Assembly (NCBI GenBank): GCA_017561715.1
Contig: JAFZBN010000017.1
Coordinates: forward strand, 62,001 to 126,000
Source: Clostridiales bacterium
Lineage (GTDB): Bacteria; Bacillota; Clostridia; Saccharofermentanales; Saccharofermentanaceae
Length of the DNA: 64,000 nucleotides
Direction of reading: 5' to 3'
This document shows, in pieces, positions 7,535-16,038 of the stretch; positions within the stretch are counted from its first letter, which is position 1, and the number at the start of each line of letters is the position of its first letter. The notes under the pieces are model-generated. The model made no database searches. It worked only from the letters and a program-made list of their open reading frames with translations, and had not been told where the DNA came from. The position numbers and the translations under genes are program-made.

Positions 7535-7681
7535 ACCCTTTCTTCGCGCAGTAGCTTTACTTGGCAAAATGCTGAAGAAAAGAGTTTTCGAAGTGCCTCC
7601 GCAGGCGAAGCCGAGGACCAGCACGAGAAAACTCATTTTCTTCAGCAGATGATCAATGAAATTCCTGCGCGAAGAAAGGGT
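7535..7681. repeat. Nested long palindrome, copy B of the dispersed family
   Basis: A perfect 17-bp outer stem, ACCCTTTCTTCGCGCAG (7535-7551) with its complement at 7665-7681, encloses an inner stem TGCTGAAGAAAAGAGTTTTC (7570-7589) pairing with 7625-7647. The core at 7591-7623 reads GTGCCTCCGCA, GGC-GAA-GCC, GAGGACCAGCAC. It is the plus-strand counterpart of copy A 180 bases away. Two nested stems with unrelated sequence around one core are unusual. Confidence 0.85.
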
Positions 7682-7711
7682 GAGGCTGCCCGGAATTCTC
7701 CGAACAGCCTC
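7682..7711. terminator. Stem-loop downstream of the SDR gene
   Basis: GAGGCTG pairs with CAGCCTC, with an inner CGGA-ATTC-TCCG stem. It lies ~50 bases past the SDR stop on the minus strand. There is no clean T tract, so termination is only a possibility. Confidence 0.4.
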
Positions 7712-7760
7712 AGGAAACAAGGAAGTAGAGGTATATATTAGGAAAGGTCCTTCTGTTTTA

Positions 7761-8834
7761 TCAGCCGTTGCCGGCCTTGCTTACCGAATCATATCTCGAT
7801 CTCTCATATCCGGTATATCTTCTTGAGGAGAGAGCGTCCTCTTTATCTTTGGTCTCCACCCACTCGACGGTATCTTCCAGGGAAGATCTCATGTCGCGTT
7901 TGGAGTAGTTCAGTTCAGCGCTTGCGCGTTCACTCTCATAGAGCGGTTCCGGTGACAGGAACGGTCCGTACTTCTCCTTCGGGTTGGTCTTCTTCGTGAT
8001 CTTGTAGTAAAGCTGCGCGATTCCTTTGCCGCTAAGGAGCCAGTTCGGCACTTTCTTCGTAACTTCATCTCTTCCCGTGATCTCATGCAGGTGATGCAGG
8101 AAATCCTGTGTACTCATGTACGTATTGGAAAGGATGTAGCATGTGCCTTTCTGTCCTTTTCGCTCGGCCGCTTCCAGAACACCTGCCGCGACATCTCGAA
8201 CGTCCGTGAAATCCACGCCGCCCGGGATACTGACCTTAAGGTCGCCGGAGAGGTAATCCCTGATCAGACTGATGATGTCCGAATTGCCGTACTCATAAGG
8301 TCCGAGGACCAGTGAGGGCAGGAGGATCACCGCGTTCAAACCATTGAGCGTGACCTTATCCAGGATGTACTGTGTGGCCTCTGCCTTGGACTTGGCGTAA
8401 TCGCCCACAACTTTATTTCTGTCAAAGTGCTGTACTTCTTTTACGGGCTCCCCTTTCTCTTCGAGCGGGATCGCCCTTGCTGAGCCGATGTAGATCAGCT
8501 TCCCTATCTTTTTCTTCACGCATATATCCGTGATGTTCATCGTGCCGTGTACGTTTACTCTTCTGACCATCAGATCCGTTTTCTCGGAGATCACGTTTCT
8601 CTCCTGCGCGTGGATCAGGATCGCGTCACGCGGATCCTCGAGATCGAAGAAATCTTTCATGGAATCCTTCACGAGGAGGTCGCCGTATTTTACCTGTACA
8701 GGAAGTCCCGCGAGAGGAGTCGTATCTTCTTCCGGATGAACAAGTACACGAACCTGCTTTCCGTTATCCAGAAGCATTCGCACGATGGTATTACCGATCT
8801 GTCCGGTTGCACCTGTTACCAAATACTGTGTCAT
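7761..8834 (-). CDS. NAD(P)-dependent epimerase/dehydratase-type SDR
   Basis: 357 residues of the extended short-chain dehydrogenase family. The nucleotide-binding GATGQIG is at 8-14 and the catalytic YAKSK at 146-150, with SARAIPL supplying the Ser-containing segment before it. SSLVLGPYEYGN and DVRDVAAGVLEAAE match the nucleoside-diphosphate-sugar epimerase/NmrA-like group. The substrate cannot be fixed. The C-terminal ~70 residues are charged and less typical. It is monocistronic: 222 non-coding bases upstream carry a TGTCAAAAC direct repeat, and the palindrome region lies downstream. Confidence 0.85.
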   Translation of the reverse strand: MTQYLVTGATGQIGNTIVRMLLDNGKQVRVLVHPEEDTTPLAGLPVQVKYGDLLVKDSMKDFFDLEDPRDAILIHAQERNVISEKTDLMVRRVNVHGTMNITDICVKKKIGKLIYIGSARAIPLEEKGEPVKEVQHFDRNKVVGDYAKSKAEATQYILDKVTLNGLNAVILLPSLVLGPYEYGNSDIISLIRDYLSGDLKVSIPGGVDFTDVRDVAAGVLEAAERKGQKGTCYILSNTYMSTQDFLHHLHEITGRDEVTKKVPNWLLSGKGIAQLYYKITKKTNPKEKYGPFLSPEPLYESERASAELNYSKRDMRSSLEDTVEWVETKDKEDALSSRRYTGYERSRYDSVSKAGNG

Positions 8835-8871
8835 TCTTCTGTCCTCCCTTTCTCGGGGATTTAGGGTCTTT

Positions 8872-8892
8872 TGTCAAAACGTATGTCAAAAC
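8872..8892. promoter_or_regulatory. Tandem TGTCAAAAC repeats upstream of the SDR gene
   Basis: TGTCAAAAC occurs at 8872-8880 and 8884-8892 with a 12-base period, 38-58 bases ahead of the SDR start. On the minus strand each supplies a TTGACA -35 box but no good -10 follows. It may be a direct-repeat operator. I see nothing else in 8835-9056. Confidence 0.4.
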
Positions 8893-9056
8893 ATGTGAAC
8901 CTCTACAATTTCATTATGTCGGGAACATTTGAATAATCTATGCCTATTCAAATAACAAACACGCATCTTTACGTCTTTTCTATGACAGTTTTGTAAACGT
9001 ATGCCCGAAAAGCACTGATATTCAGCATTTCTTTAGATTTTCGGATTGTGAAATCG

Positions 9057-9749
9057 TCAGATGACGGCCTGATCGATCGCTGCGATCGTCTTAGTCAGAC
9101 GCGCGCCGACGAACACCGGGAACTCGGATTCTTCGCAGTTCTCGAGAAGCCATTTTCCGAAGACATCCGGGTTGACGCGGAGGGCTTTACTGATGCCCTC
9201 ATAGATCTCGCTTCTTTCGATCGGATGCGAGGCGGCACTTGCCTCGTCTTCGTCTTCATCGATCAGAACAGGAACGACCCTAGCCATATCTTTCGTCGAA
9301 AGAACACGGTGAAGCGCAAGCCAGTCGGCGAGAACGCACGCCTTTTCTTCCGCCGCACGCGTTTCGACCGCCTCCGGAAGCTTGGCGAATCTCGTATCGT
9401 AACGATCCCACTCGATATGCTCTTTCGTCTTGAAAAGCACTACCACGATCAGCTCGTCGGAGATGATCAGGAAATCGATCGTCGTCGACGCCATATCGGT
9501 CTTAATGGTCAGATTGTAGTAGACATTTAAGGGAAGCTCGCTCTTAACGATCTGGGAAGCGACCTTCTGGTGAAGCTTGACGTGGGACGCAAGTTCTCCC
9601 CACGCAGACAAAAAGACCTTCTTCATCTCTTTGGGACAGGTCTCGGATTTCTCTTTGAGCCGCAGGATCTCATCCATTCGGTTATCGAATGGTTTGACCC
9701 AGATAAGCTCACGGTTTTCCGGTTCCCGTTCCCGATGAAAAAGGTCCAT
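9057..9749 (-). CDS. Hypothetical cytoplasmic protein, possibly nuclease-related (NERD-like) fold
   Basis: 230 residues with no signal peptide or membrane helix. The central segment TTIDFLIISDELIVVVLFKTKEHIEWD recalls the IDHVVVS...IFVIEVK core of NERD/restriction-like domains. The acidic-Lys catalytic pattern is not clear, so this is only a resemblance. The N-terminal half is helical and charged. The C-terminal half is helical with an acidic DEDEDEAS patch. It lies 75 bases downstream of the ABC exporter permease and may be read from the same transcript. Confidence 0.6.
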   Translation of the reverse strand: MDLFHREREPENRELIWVKPFDNRMDEILRLKEKSETCPKEMKKVFLSAWGELASHVKLHQKVASQIVKSELPLNVYYNLTIKTDMASTTIDFLIISDELIVVVLFKTKEHIEWDRYDTRFAKLPEAVETRAAEEKACVLADWLALHRVLSTKDMARVVPVLIDEDEDEASAASHPIERSEIYEGISKALRVNPDVFGKWLLENCEESEFPVFVGARLTKTIAAIDQAVI

Positions 9750-9824
9750 CTTGTTCTCCTAAATCGGGGAAAGGTCAACTATATGACGCACAAAGGATCG
9801 TACCCAGGTGCTTTTGCCGAAGGA

Positions 9825-11435
9825 TCAGCCGTTCAGCGATTCATACTTTCTTACCCCGTAGTGAGTAATTATAGCATAAGCGCCGGCACAAAGTCCTGCC
9901 ATAGCCACGATCTCGATGCCGAGGATCGAGTAGGTCACGACTGTCTTTCCGATGATCACGGCAATAAACGGCGCGATGCACATGAGGAAAGCAAGAAGCA
10001 TGTTGACGACCATGCTCAGGATCACGGCGAGTCCGTTCTTTATGACCTGTGCCTCATTCGTCCAGTCAAGGCGGGCGTAGATCAGGCCGAAGATCAGGCC
10101 GACCAGTGTCGTCAGAAGCTGGAAGAGACTGGTGCCAATGACCAGAAGGAGGAACGGCAGGATGCCGCATCTGCTTACGATCGCCAGGATGACGCAGCAT
10201 ACGAACGACAGCGGCTGGTAGATCAGAAGGCTCACAAGGATCTTCGAGTTAAGGATGTCTCTGGTTTCGATCGGAAGCGACTTGCTGAGCCAGATCCTCT
10301 TTCCTTCGATCGAGACGGACGACGGTGTCGTAAAGGTCACGGAGCCGAAGAAGTTGATGAAGATCATCCAGATACATGTCCACAAAGGACCGGTCAGGTA
10401 ATCCAGAAGCGCGACGGACTTACCGTTGAACTCGACGGTTCCGAAATCGGCGAGTACGCCCAGGCCCTGAACGGCGATAGCGATCGTGATCGCGAGCATC
10501 GCCAGCGTTCCGAAAAGCGTGTTCATGACGTAGTTCGTGGAAGAGAAGTATCTTCTGAACTCCATCTTGAGAACGGCCATGCGGGATGAATTCGTCTTAA
10601 AGGATCGCGCCTTCTTCGAATTATCCACTTGGAATTCCACGCCGGTAAGTCCTCGGGTATGGATATAGACCGCAAGTACCAGCGGGATCAATGTGATCAG
10701 GAGCGTCAGGAGGATGCAGAGCGGATCCGCGTTATAGATCGCTTCGGTGATCCAGTAAAAAGGCGGGATCAACTTCATCTTCGAGATCGATTCGGCAGGT
10801 GTGAGGTCGAGCTCATTTGCAAGGTTGGACATACGCGGAACGACGAACATGTAAAGAAGTACCGCGGCGATAGAAAGGCCCGACGAGGCCATCTGACCAA
10901 ACTTCGTCGCCTTGCGAAGGTATGACATCAGTCCGCTGATCAGAAGCGAAATAAAAAGCGGAAGCGCCGGGATCAGAAATCCGATAAGAAGGCCGCGGGC
11001 GAAGACATCATACGACTGCTTTCCCTCTCCGCATACGATCCAAAGCGTCGGGACCAGCATGACCATCGTGCAGAGAACGTCGAGCAGATACATGCCGAGG
11101 AGTTTGGCGATAACGATCGAAGCCTTTGGGATCGGCATAGCCAGTAGCATCCCCGTATCATTGCTCTTAGCGTCTCTTGTGGAGTTGACCACGCCGAACA
11201 TCAACGCGATGATCATGGAGAGTGTGATGGAAACGAAGATCGAAAACTCCGTCAAGTCCTTTTCGACCAGTTCATGAGCGGTGACAGCGCCTGTAAGCGC
11301 CATCGTTCCGATCATGAAAAGGCCAAAGATGATCAGGAGTATCGCGGCGACTACGACCGGGGTCTTTCCTTTTCTGTTAAAGCTGCCGACGAGCGAAAGG
11401 AACTCTGTTCGGAGCAGCAGATATAGTGAACGCAT
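9825..11435 (-). CDS. ABC-2-type exporter permease
   Basis: 536 residues from the ATG at 11435, two bases after the ATPase stop. Longer readings run through the ATPase gene and are rejected. The protein is highly hydrophobic with about a dozen predicted membrane helices in two similar halves, each starting near a charged amphipathic segment (EFLSLVGSFNRKGKT and MEFRRYFSSTNY). This fits large bacterial ABC exporter permeases of the type that pairs with a single ATPase. The substrate is unknown. A second pair of the same type is at 57030-59476. Confidence 0.85.
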   Translation of the reverse strand: MRSLYLLLRTEFLSLVGSFNRKGKTPVVVAAILLIIFGLFMIGTMALTGAVTAHELVEKDLTEFSIFVSITLSMIIALMFGVVNSTRDAKSNDTGMLLAMPIPKASIVIAKLLGMYLLDVLCTMVMLVPTLWIVCGEGKQSYDVFARGLLIGFLIPALPLFISLLISGLMSYLRKATKFGQMASSGLSIAAVLLYMFVVPRMSNLANELDLTPAESISKMKLIPPFYWITEAIYNADPLCILLTLLITLIPLVLAVYIHTRGLTGVEFQVDNSKKARSFKTNSSRMAVLKMEFRRYFSSTNYVMNTLFGTLAMLAITIAIAVQGLGVLADFGTVEFNGKSVALLDYLTGPLWTCIWMIFINFFGSVTFTTPSSVSIEGKRIWLSKSLPIETRDILNSKILVSLLIYQPLSFVCCVILAIVSRCGILPFLLLVIGTSLFQLLTTLVGLIFGLIYARLDWTNEAQVIKNGLAVILSMVVNMLLAFLMCIAPFIAVIIGKTVVTYSILGIEIVAMAGLCAGAYAIITHYGVRKYESLNG

Positions 11436-11436
11436 C

Positions 11437-12153
11437 TTACTTGGCCTCCTCAGTGATTCCCAGGAAGACTTCTTCGAGAGAAGCATTGCCCTTGACTTCC
11501 TCCATCGTGCCGGAAGCGACCAGTCTGCCGTCTTTGATGATAGCGATCTTGTCGCAGAGCTTTTCGGCAACTTCGAGAACGTGCGTCGAGAAGAAGATCG
11601 CGTTTCCATGATCGCAGGACTCGCGCATGATCTTCTTTACCGTGAATGCCGCCTTCGGATCGAGTCCGACGAACGGTTCGTCCATGACGAGGAGTTTCGG
11701 ATGATGCAGGAACGCCGCGATGATCGCGAGTTTCTGCTTCATGCCGTGGGAATAAGAAGCGATCTGGTTATTGAGAGCACCTAAGATCTCAAGGGATTCC
11801 GCGTAGCTCTCGATGCGTGCTTTTCGATCGTGCTTCGGAACATTGAAGATATCCGCGACGAAGTTCAGGTACTGCATGCCGGAAAGATTATCGTAGAGTT
11901 CCGGATTGTCCGGGATATACGCGAGGATGCTCTTGGCCTTGACCGGGTCGTCGCTGATGGAGATACCGTCGATCGTGATCGTACCTGCTTCAAATTTGTG
12001 TAGGCCGACGATCGCCTTGATGGTCGTTGTCTTACCGGCGCCGTTGTGGCCGATGAAGCCGTAGATCTCTCCGGGCTTTACTTCAAGAGAAAGATCAGAA
12101 ACGCCGACTTTTCCGCCCGGGTATGTTTTTGTAAGATGTTCGATTTTCAACAT
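11437..12153 (-). CDS. ABC exporter ATP-binding protein
   Basis: 238 residues from the ATG at 12153, chosen because GGAGGG lies 7 bases before it. An ATG 15 bases upstream overlaps that site. Walker A GHNGAGKT is at 35-42, the signature is YSHGMKQKL, and Walker B is LLVMDEPFVGLDP, followed by switch STHVLE. The class is the CcmA/NatA-like exporter ATPases. It is the first gene of a two-gene operon with the permease. Upstream lies a 320-base divergent gap shared with the V-ATPase operon. Confidence 0.92.
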   Translation of the reverse strand: MLKIEHLTKTYPGGKVGVSDLSLEVKPGEIYGFIGHNGAGKTTTIKAIVGLHKFEAGTITIDGISISDDPVKAKSILAYIPDNPELYDNLSGMQYLNFVADIFNVPKHDRKARIESYAESLEILGALNNQIASYSHGMKQKLAIIAAFLHHPKLLVMDEPFVGLDPKAAFTVKKIMRESCDHGNAIFFSTHVLEVAEKLCDKIAIIKDGRLVASGTMEEVKGNASLEEVFLGITEEAK

Positions 12154-12283
12154 GGTATCGCCCTCCATCCTTCGCGTACCCGTTCTTCGGGCCGCCCATT
12201 TAACAATACCATTCTATGCAGAAAACCCAAAACAATAGCAAAGCAATTATAAAGAAAGCATTAAGTTTATGCGCTACCGGAAA

Positions 12284-12364
12284 GGGGAAAAGGAATTTCT
12301 CAGGCGGCGAGTTTTTCGCCTCTGGCGAAAGATGTTTGAGTCGCAGGAGAAATATCCTTTTCCC
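12284..12364. repeat. Palindrome in the divergent gap before the V-ATPase operon (copy G, divergent core)
   Basis: GGGAAAAGGAATTTCTC (about 12285-12301) pairs with GAGAAATATCCTTTTCCC (12347-12364). The core carries AGGCG...CGCCT and CTGGCGAAAG. Unlike the others it lies between two gene starts, and its core matches the family only loosely, so membership is uncertain. Confidence 0.5.
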
Positions 12365-12387
12365 TGTATTTCGACGCGCAAAAACTT

Positions 12388-12416
12388 TTGAACACTTTGC
12401 ACAAATTCGCTATTGA
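12388..12416 (+). promoter_or_regulatory. Probable promoter of the V-ATPase operon
   Basis: TTGAAC (12388-12393), 17 bases, TATTGA (12411-12416), about 75 bases before the first ATG. The boxes are imperfect but correctly spaced and are the best pair in the gap. Confidence 0.45.
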
Positions 12417-12492
12417 TTTCTACTAGTTCTTATGTGAAAATAGGAACAATGATTTATATGTGGAAATTTGGGTTTTCGGAAAGGAAGCATCT

Positions 12493-12810
12493 ATGGCATC
12501 AGAACAGGTGAACCGAATTCTCGAGGCTGAAAAGAAGGCCTCCGGGATCGAACAGGACGCAAGGATAAAGGCGGATGAGATCCTGGCTAACGCACAGAAA
12601 CAGGCGCAGAAAGATTATCAGGAAGCCCTTTCGAATGCCAGAAAGAAAGTTTCCGACCTCTATGAAAAGCATAAGACTTCCGGTTCTTCCGAGAACACGG
12701 CAAGCGATGCCGCTTCTGAAAAAGCAGCCGAAAAGTTAAGAGATGATGCCGAGCCGAACCGCGAAGCTGCCATCTCCGCAGCAATGGATATTTTGATGGG
12801 AAGGAAATAA
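12493..12810 (+). CDS. ntpF: V-type ATP synthase peripheral-stalk subunit G/H
   Basis: 105 residues. The ATG at 12493 follows GGAAAGGAAG and is preferred over an in-frame ATG 33 bases upstream that lacks a site. The sequence is a long charged helix (EQVNRILEAEKKASGIEQDARIK and onward) without hydrophobic stretches, as expected for the AhaH/NtpF-type subunit that pairs with subunit E in the peripheral stalk. Residues 60-90 are Ser/Ala/Glu-rich. It is the first gene of the nine-gene V-ATPase operon, so assignment rests on position and helical composition together. Confidence 0.8.
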   Translation: MASEQVNRILEAEKKASGIEQDARIKADEILANAQKQAQKDYQEALSNARKKVSDLYEKHKTSGSSENTASDAASEKAAEKLRDDAEPNREAAISAAMDILMGRK

Positions 12811-12816
12811 AGACTT

Positions 12817-14889
12817 ATGGCTATACTTCCCATGAAGCATATAGAGATCATCGCGATGCAGAAAGACGCCAAAAAGATCGTCGATCTGCTGCAGCGTCTC
12901 GGAACCGTAGACGTCACAGAGCGCGATGCTTCTGATGAGACAGAGGAACTCAACCTCTTCCCTACCAGAACAAGTCTTACCCAGCTCGAAAAGACGTCCG
13001 CGTCTATCCGCCACGCGATCTCACTTGTAGAAGAGTATTCTCAGGAAAAGAAACCGTTCCTTTCCGGCTTTGCCGGTCGTGAAGAACTCACAGAAGAAGA
13101 GTTCAACAAGCGCGCTTCCCGAAATGATGAGACCATGAAGATCGTTTACGACATCGAGGCGCTCGATCGAAAGATCGCTTCGGAGACAACGGTCCGTACA
13201 CATACACGTCACCAGCTCGACGCGATCCTTCCGTGGGAAAAGCTCGACATCCCGATGCAGTACACGGGATCCCAGAAGACTTCCTGCATCACAGGCCAGT
13301 TCTCTGAAGCCTACGACGAGAAATCCTTCTACGCGGAATTCTGTAACCAGTATCGCGCGATGAAAGAATCCGAGGCTGTCCTTAAGGGCATCTCCGCGGA
13401 TGACGAAGAACTGAAGATCCCGGATATCTACACCGAGATCGTTTATACCGCAGGCGATCAGACCTGTGCCACCTTTATTGTTCATAAGAAAGATTATGAG
13501 GACGTCATGGCGACACTTCGCCGTATGTCCTTCACCGCGCCTTCGGATCCGACCAAGCATCCGCCGGAAGTCCGTATCGAAAGATTAAAGAATAGAATTA
13601 AAGAAGCTTCGAAGAATATCGAAGAAGCAAGAGATAAGCTGAAGGAATACACGACCAAGCTCGACGATCTCTACTTCCTTTCTGATTATATGATCATGCG
13701 CGAGGATAAGTACGACATGCTCGGAAGACTTCTCTTCTCGGGCAAGACCTTCATCCTTGACGGTTTCGTCGCGGAGGAAGACTGCGCGCATGTAGAGGAG
13801 GTCCTCACCTCCAAGTTCGAACTGGTATTCGAAAGCCGTGATCCGCTCCCGGACGAAGAAGTTCCGGCGAAGTTTAAAAACGGCGCGTTCGTTGCTCCTG
13901 TTGAGGATGTCGTAGAATCCTATAGCGCACCGACCCGTGGCGATATCGACCCGAACCCGGTCATGGCGTTCTTCTACTATTTCTTCTTCGGCATGATGCT
14001 TTCCGACGCAGGCTACGGCATCCTGCTGATGCTCGGTACTCTCTTCGTATTAAAGAAGAGAAAGCCGGAGGGCAATAACAAAAAGAACATGATGAAATTC
14101 TTCTACTGCGGCATGGCCACCACTTTCTGGGGCTTCATGTACGGCAGTTTCTTCGGCGATGTCGTCGGAGCGGTCTCCAAGGGCTTCTTCTCCGGAAAGG
14201 TCTCTCTGGATCCGATCTGGTTCGACCCGAGTAAGGATCCGATGAAACTCCTCATCCTGAGTTTCTGCCTCGGCTTTATCCATATCCTTCTCGGTCTTTC
14301 CGCCAAGTTCTACAGATATTGCAAAAACGGCGAAGTCGCGGCGGCCTTCTGTGAGATCTTCTTCTGGTTCGTTGCTTTTGCCGGCGTAGTCATGATCATT
14401 CTCCCGATGATCCTCGGAGAGTTCACTCCGTGGACGATCTCCGACAGCGTTCCGATCGCGGAGATCGGTAAGTGGGTCGCAATTGTCGGCGGTGTAGGAA
14501 TCTTCCTCGGCGGCGGTTACGGCAAGAAAGGCATCATCGGAAAATTCATCGGCGGTTTCGGTGCCGTATACGGAGTTACCGGATACTTCAGTGACCTTCT
14601 TTCTTACTCCCGTCTCATGGCTTTGGGCCTCGTAACGGGTATCGTAGGATCGGTCGCGAACTCCATCGGAACCCTCTTCTTCTCGGGAATCGGAAAACTT
14701 CTGATCTTCATTCCTGTTTTCCTGTTCTTCCATGCGATTAATCTGGGCATCAGTGCTCTCGGCGCTTATGTTCATGTTAATAGATTACAGTACGTAGAGT
14801 TCCTCTCGAAATTCTACGACGGCGGCGGAACAATGTTTACGCCGTTCACTGGTAACACCAAACACTACAAAATTAAGGAGGACAATTAA
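12817..14889 (+). CDS. ntpI: V-type ATP synthase subunit I (a-subunit)
   Basis: 690 residues. The N-terminal half (about 1-380) is cytosolic with coiled-coil arms (KNRIKEASKNIEEARDKLKEY). The C-terminal half has about seven membrane helices starting near PNPVMAFFYYFFFGMMLSDAGYG, a hallmark of this family. The conserved segment YFSDLLSYSRLMALGLVTG carries the Arg that lets ions pass between the half channels and the rotor ring. Spacing to the previous gene is six bases, and the next ATG follows the stop directly. Confidence 0.95.
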   Translation: MAILPMKHIEIIAMQKDAKKIVDLLQRLGTVDVTERDASDETEELNLFPTRTSLTQLEKTSASIRHAISLVEEYSQEKKPFLSGFAGREELTEEEFNKRASRNDETMKIVYDIEALDRKIASETTVRTHTRHQLDAILPWEKLDIPMQYTGSQKTSCITGQFSEAYDEKSFYAEFCNQYRAMKESEAVLKGISADDEELKIPDIYTEIVYTAGDQTCATFIVHKKDYEDVMATLRRMSFTAPSDPTKHPPEVRIERLKNRIKEASKNIEEARDKLKEYTTKLDDLYFLSDYMIMREDKYDMLGRLLFSGKTFILDGFVAEEDCAHVEEVLTSKFELVFESRDPLPDEEVPAKFKNGAFVAPVEDVVESYSAPTRGDIDPNPVMAFFYYFFFGMMLSDAGYGILLMLGTLFVLKKRKPEGNNKKNMMKFFYCGMATTFWGFMYGSFFGDVVGAVSKGFFSGKVSLDPIWFDPSKDPMKLLILSFCLGFIHILLGLSAKFYRYCKNGEVAAAFCEIFFWFVAFAGVVMIILPMILGEFTPWTISDSVPIAEIGKWVAIVGGVGIFLGGGYGKKGIIGKFIGGFGAVYGVTGYFSDLLSYSRLMALGLVTGIVGSVANSIGTLFFSGIGKLLIFIPVFLFFHAINLGISALGAYVHVNRLQYVEFLSKFYDGGGTMFTPFTGNTKHYKIKEDN

Positions 14890-15381
14890 ATGAATTGGGG
14901 TATGTTACTTGCATTATTTGGAGCAGGACTTGCCGTTACAACTAACTGTTTCGGTTCGTCCAAAGGCGTAGGTATGGTTGCGGAGGCAGCGTCTCCGGTA
15001 ATCGCCGAGGATTCCAGCAAATTCGGTAAGCTTCTCGTATTGATGCTTCTTCCGGGTTCTCAGGGTCTTTACGGTCTGGTTATCACCATCCTTTCCCTTA
15101 CACAGATCGGCGTTCTCGGTGGAGAAGTTATCCCGAACACAGCAGCAGGCGTTGCTCGTGGCGGTCTCTTCCTCGTCGCTTGTCTCCCGATGGCTCTCGG
15201 CGGATTGGCTTCTGCGCTTCTTCAGGCTCGAGTAGCTCTCACAGGTGTACAACTCATCTCCAAGCGTCCGCAGGATTCCGGTAAAGCCGTTACATCCGCT
15301 TCTCTTGTAGAGCTGTACGCACTTCTTTCCTTCGTTAGCTCACTTCTCATGGTAATGAGCATCAACGGTATCAAGTGGTAA
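14890..15381 (+). CDS. ntpK: V-type ATP synthase proteolipid subunit K, Na+-type ligand set
   Basis: 163 residues with four membrane helices, the doubled-hairpin form seen in Enterococcus hirae NtpK. The ion-site glutamate is E141 in LVELYALL. The other ligand positions known from E. hirae (L61, T64, Q65, Q110, E139) align with L54, S57, Q58 in LPGSQGLYG and Q112 in LLQARVALTG. All side chains are kept except Thr to Ser, which retains the hydroxyl. This supports Na+ rather than H+ transport. The ring would turn against subunit I in the membrane. Confidence 0.93.
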   Translation: MNWGMLLALFGAGLAVTTNCFGSSKGVGMVAEAASPVIAEDSSKFGKLLVLMLLPGSQGLYGLVITILSLTQIGVLGGEVIPNTAAGVARGGLFLVACLPMALGGLASALLQARVALTGVQLISKRPQDSGKAVTSASLVELYALLSFVSSLLMVMSINGIKW

Positions 15382-15421
15382 GAAAACACAACATCTCGTT
15401 GTGATTGAATAAGGAGCAGAT

Positions 15422-16012
15422 ATGGCCGGAATAGATTCCATCATTGACCGGATCCTGAAAGACGCACGTGACGCGGCTGACGCACGTGTGGCCAGGGCCG
15501 AGCAGGATGCCGAAAAACTCATCGCCAAGAAAAAAGATCAGGCCAAGGAAGAAGAAGCAAAAATGCTTTCTGACGCCCAGGCAGTGATCGACGCGCAGGC
15601 AAAGCAGAACCGCGCGACGCAGAACACCAAATCTCAGCGTCGTCTTCTTTCCGAGCGCGTGGCTCTGATCGATGAGATCGTCGAAGAAGCCAAAAAGCGT
15701 ATCCGTGCTCTTCCGAAGGAGGAGCGTCTCGCGATGATCCGTGACTTCGTTGTTGCCAGCAGTGAGGGCGATGACGGATGCCTGATCGTTAGTGCGCAGG
15801 ACAAAGCGGACATCACCGATTCTTTCCTTTCGGAGCTTTCCGAAAAGACGAATTCGAAGATCACGCTTTCCGATAAGGCAGGCGATTTCGACACGGGATG
15901 CATCCTGATCTGTGGAGAATGCGAATATAACGGCACATTGGAAGCACGAGTCTCCGACCTCGAAAGCGATGTCAGAGACGCCGTCAACCAGGTGCTTTTC
16001 GCGAAGAAATAA
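15422..16012 (+). CDS. ntpE: V-type ATP synthase subunit E
   Basis: 196 residues with a charged N-terminal helix (RILKDARDAADARVARAEQD through KQNRATQ) and a C-terminal alpha/beta domain that contacts subunit B. The motif GGCxxxx of many family members appears as DTGCILICGECEYNGTLEARV. It forms the peripheral stalk with subunit G/H. RBS AAGGAG sits before the ATG. The 40-base gap after subunit K contains no clear terminator. Confidence 0.9.
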   Translation: MAGIDSIIDRILKDARDAADARVARAEQDAEKLIAKKKDQAKEEEAKMLSDAQAVIDAQAKQNRATQNTKSQRRLLSERVALIDEIVEEAKKRIRALPKEERLAMIRDFVVASSEGDDGCLIVSAQDKADITDSFLSELSEKTNSKITLSDKAGDFDTGCILICGECEYNGTLEARVSDLESDVRDAVNQVLFAKK

Positions 16013-16038
16013 GTATTACGAAAGGACAGCCTTAAGTA

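Noticed and set aside
9570-10589. Open frame on plus strand across the ABC permease
   Set aside because: It is antisense to a clear membrane protein, has a highly charged low-complexity translation and no ribosome site.
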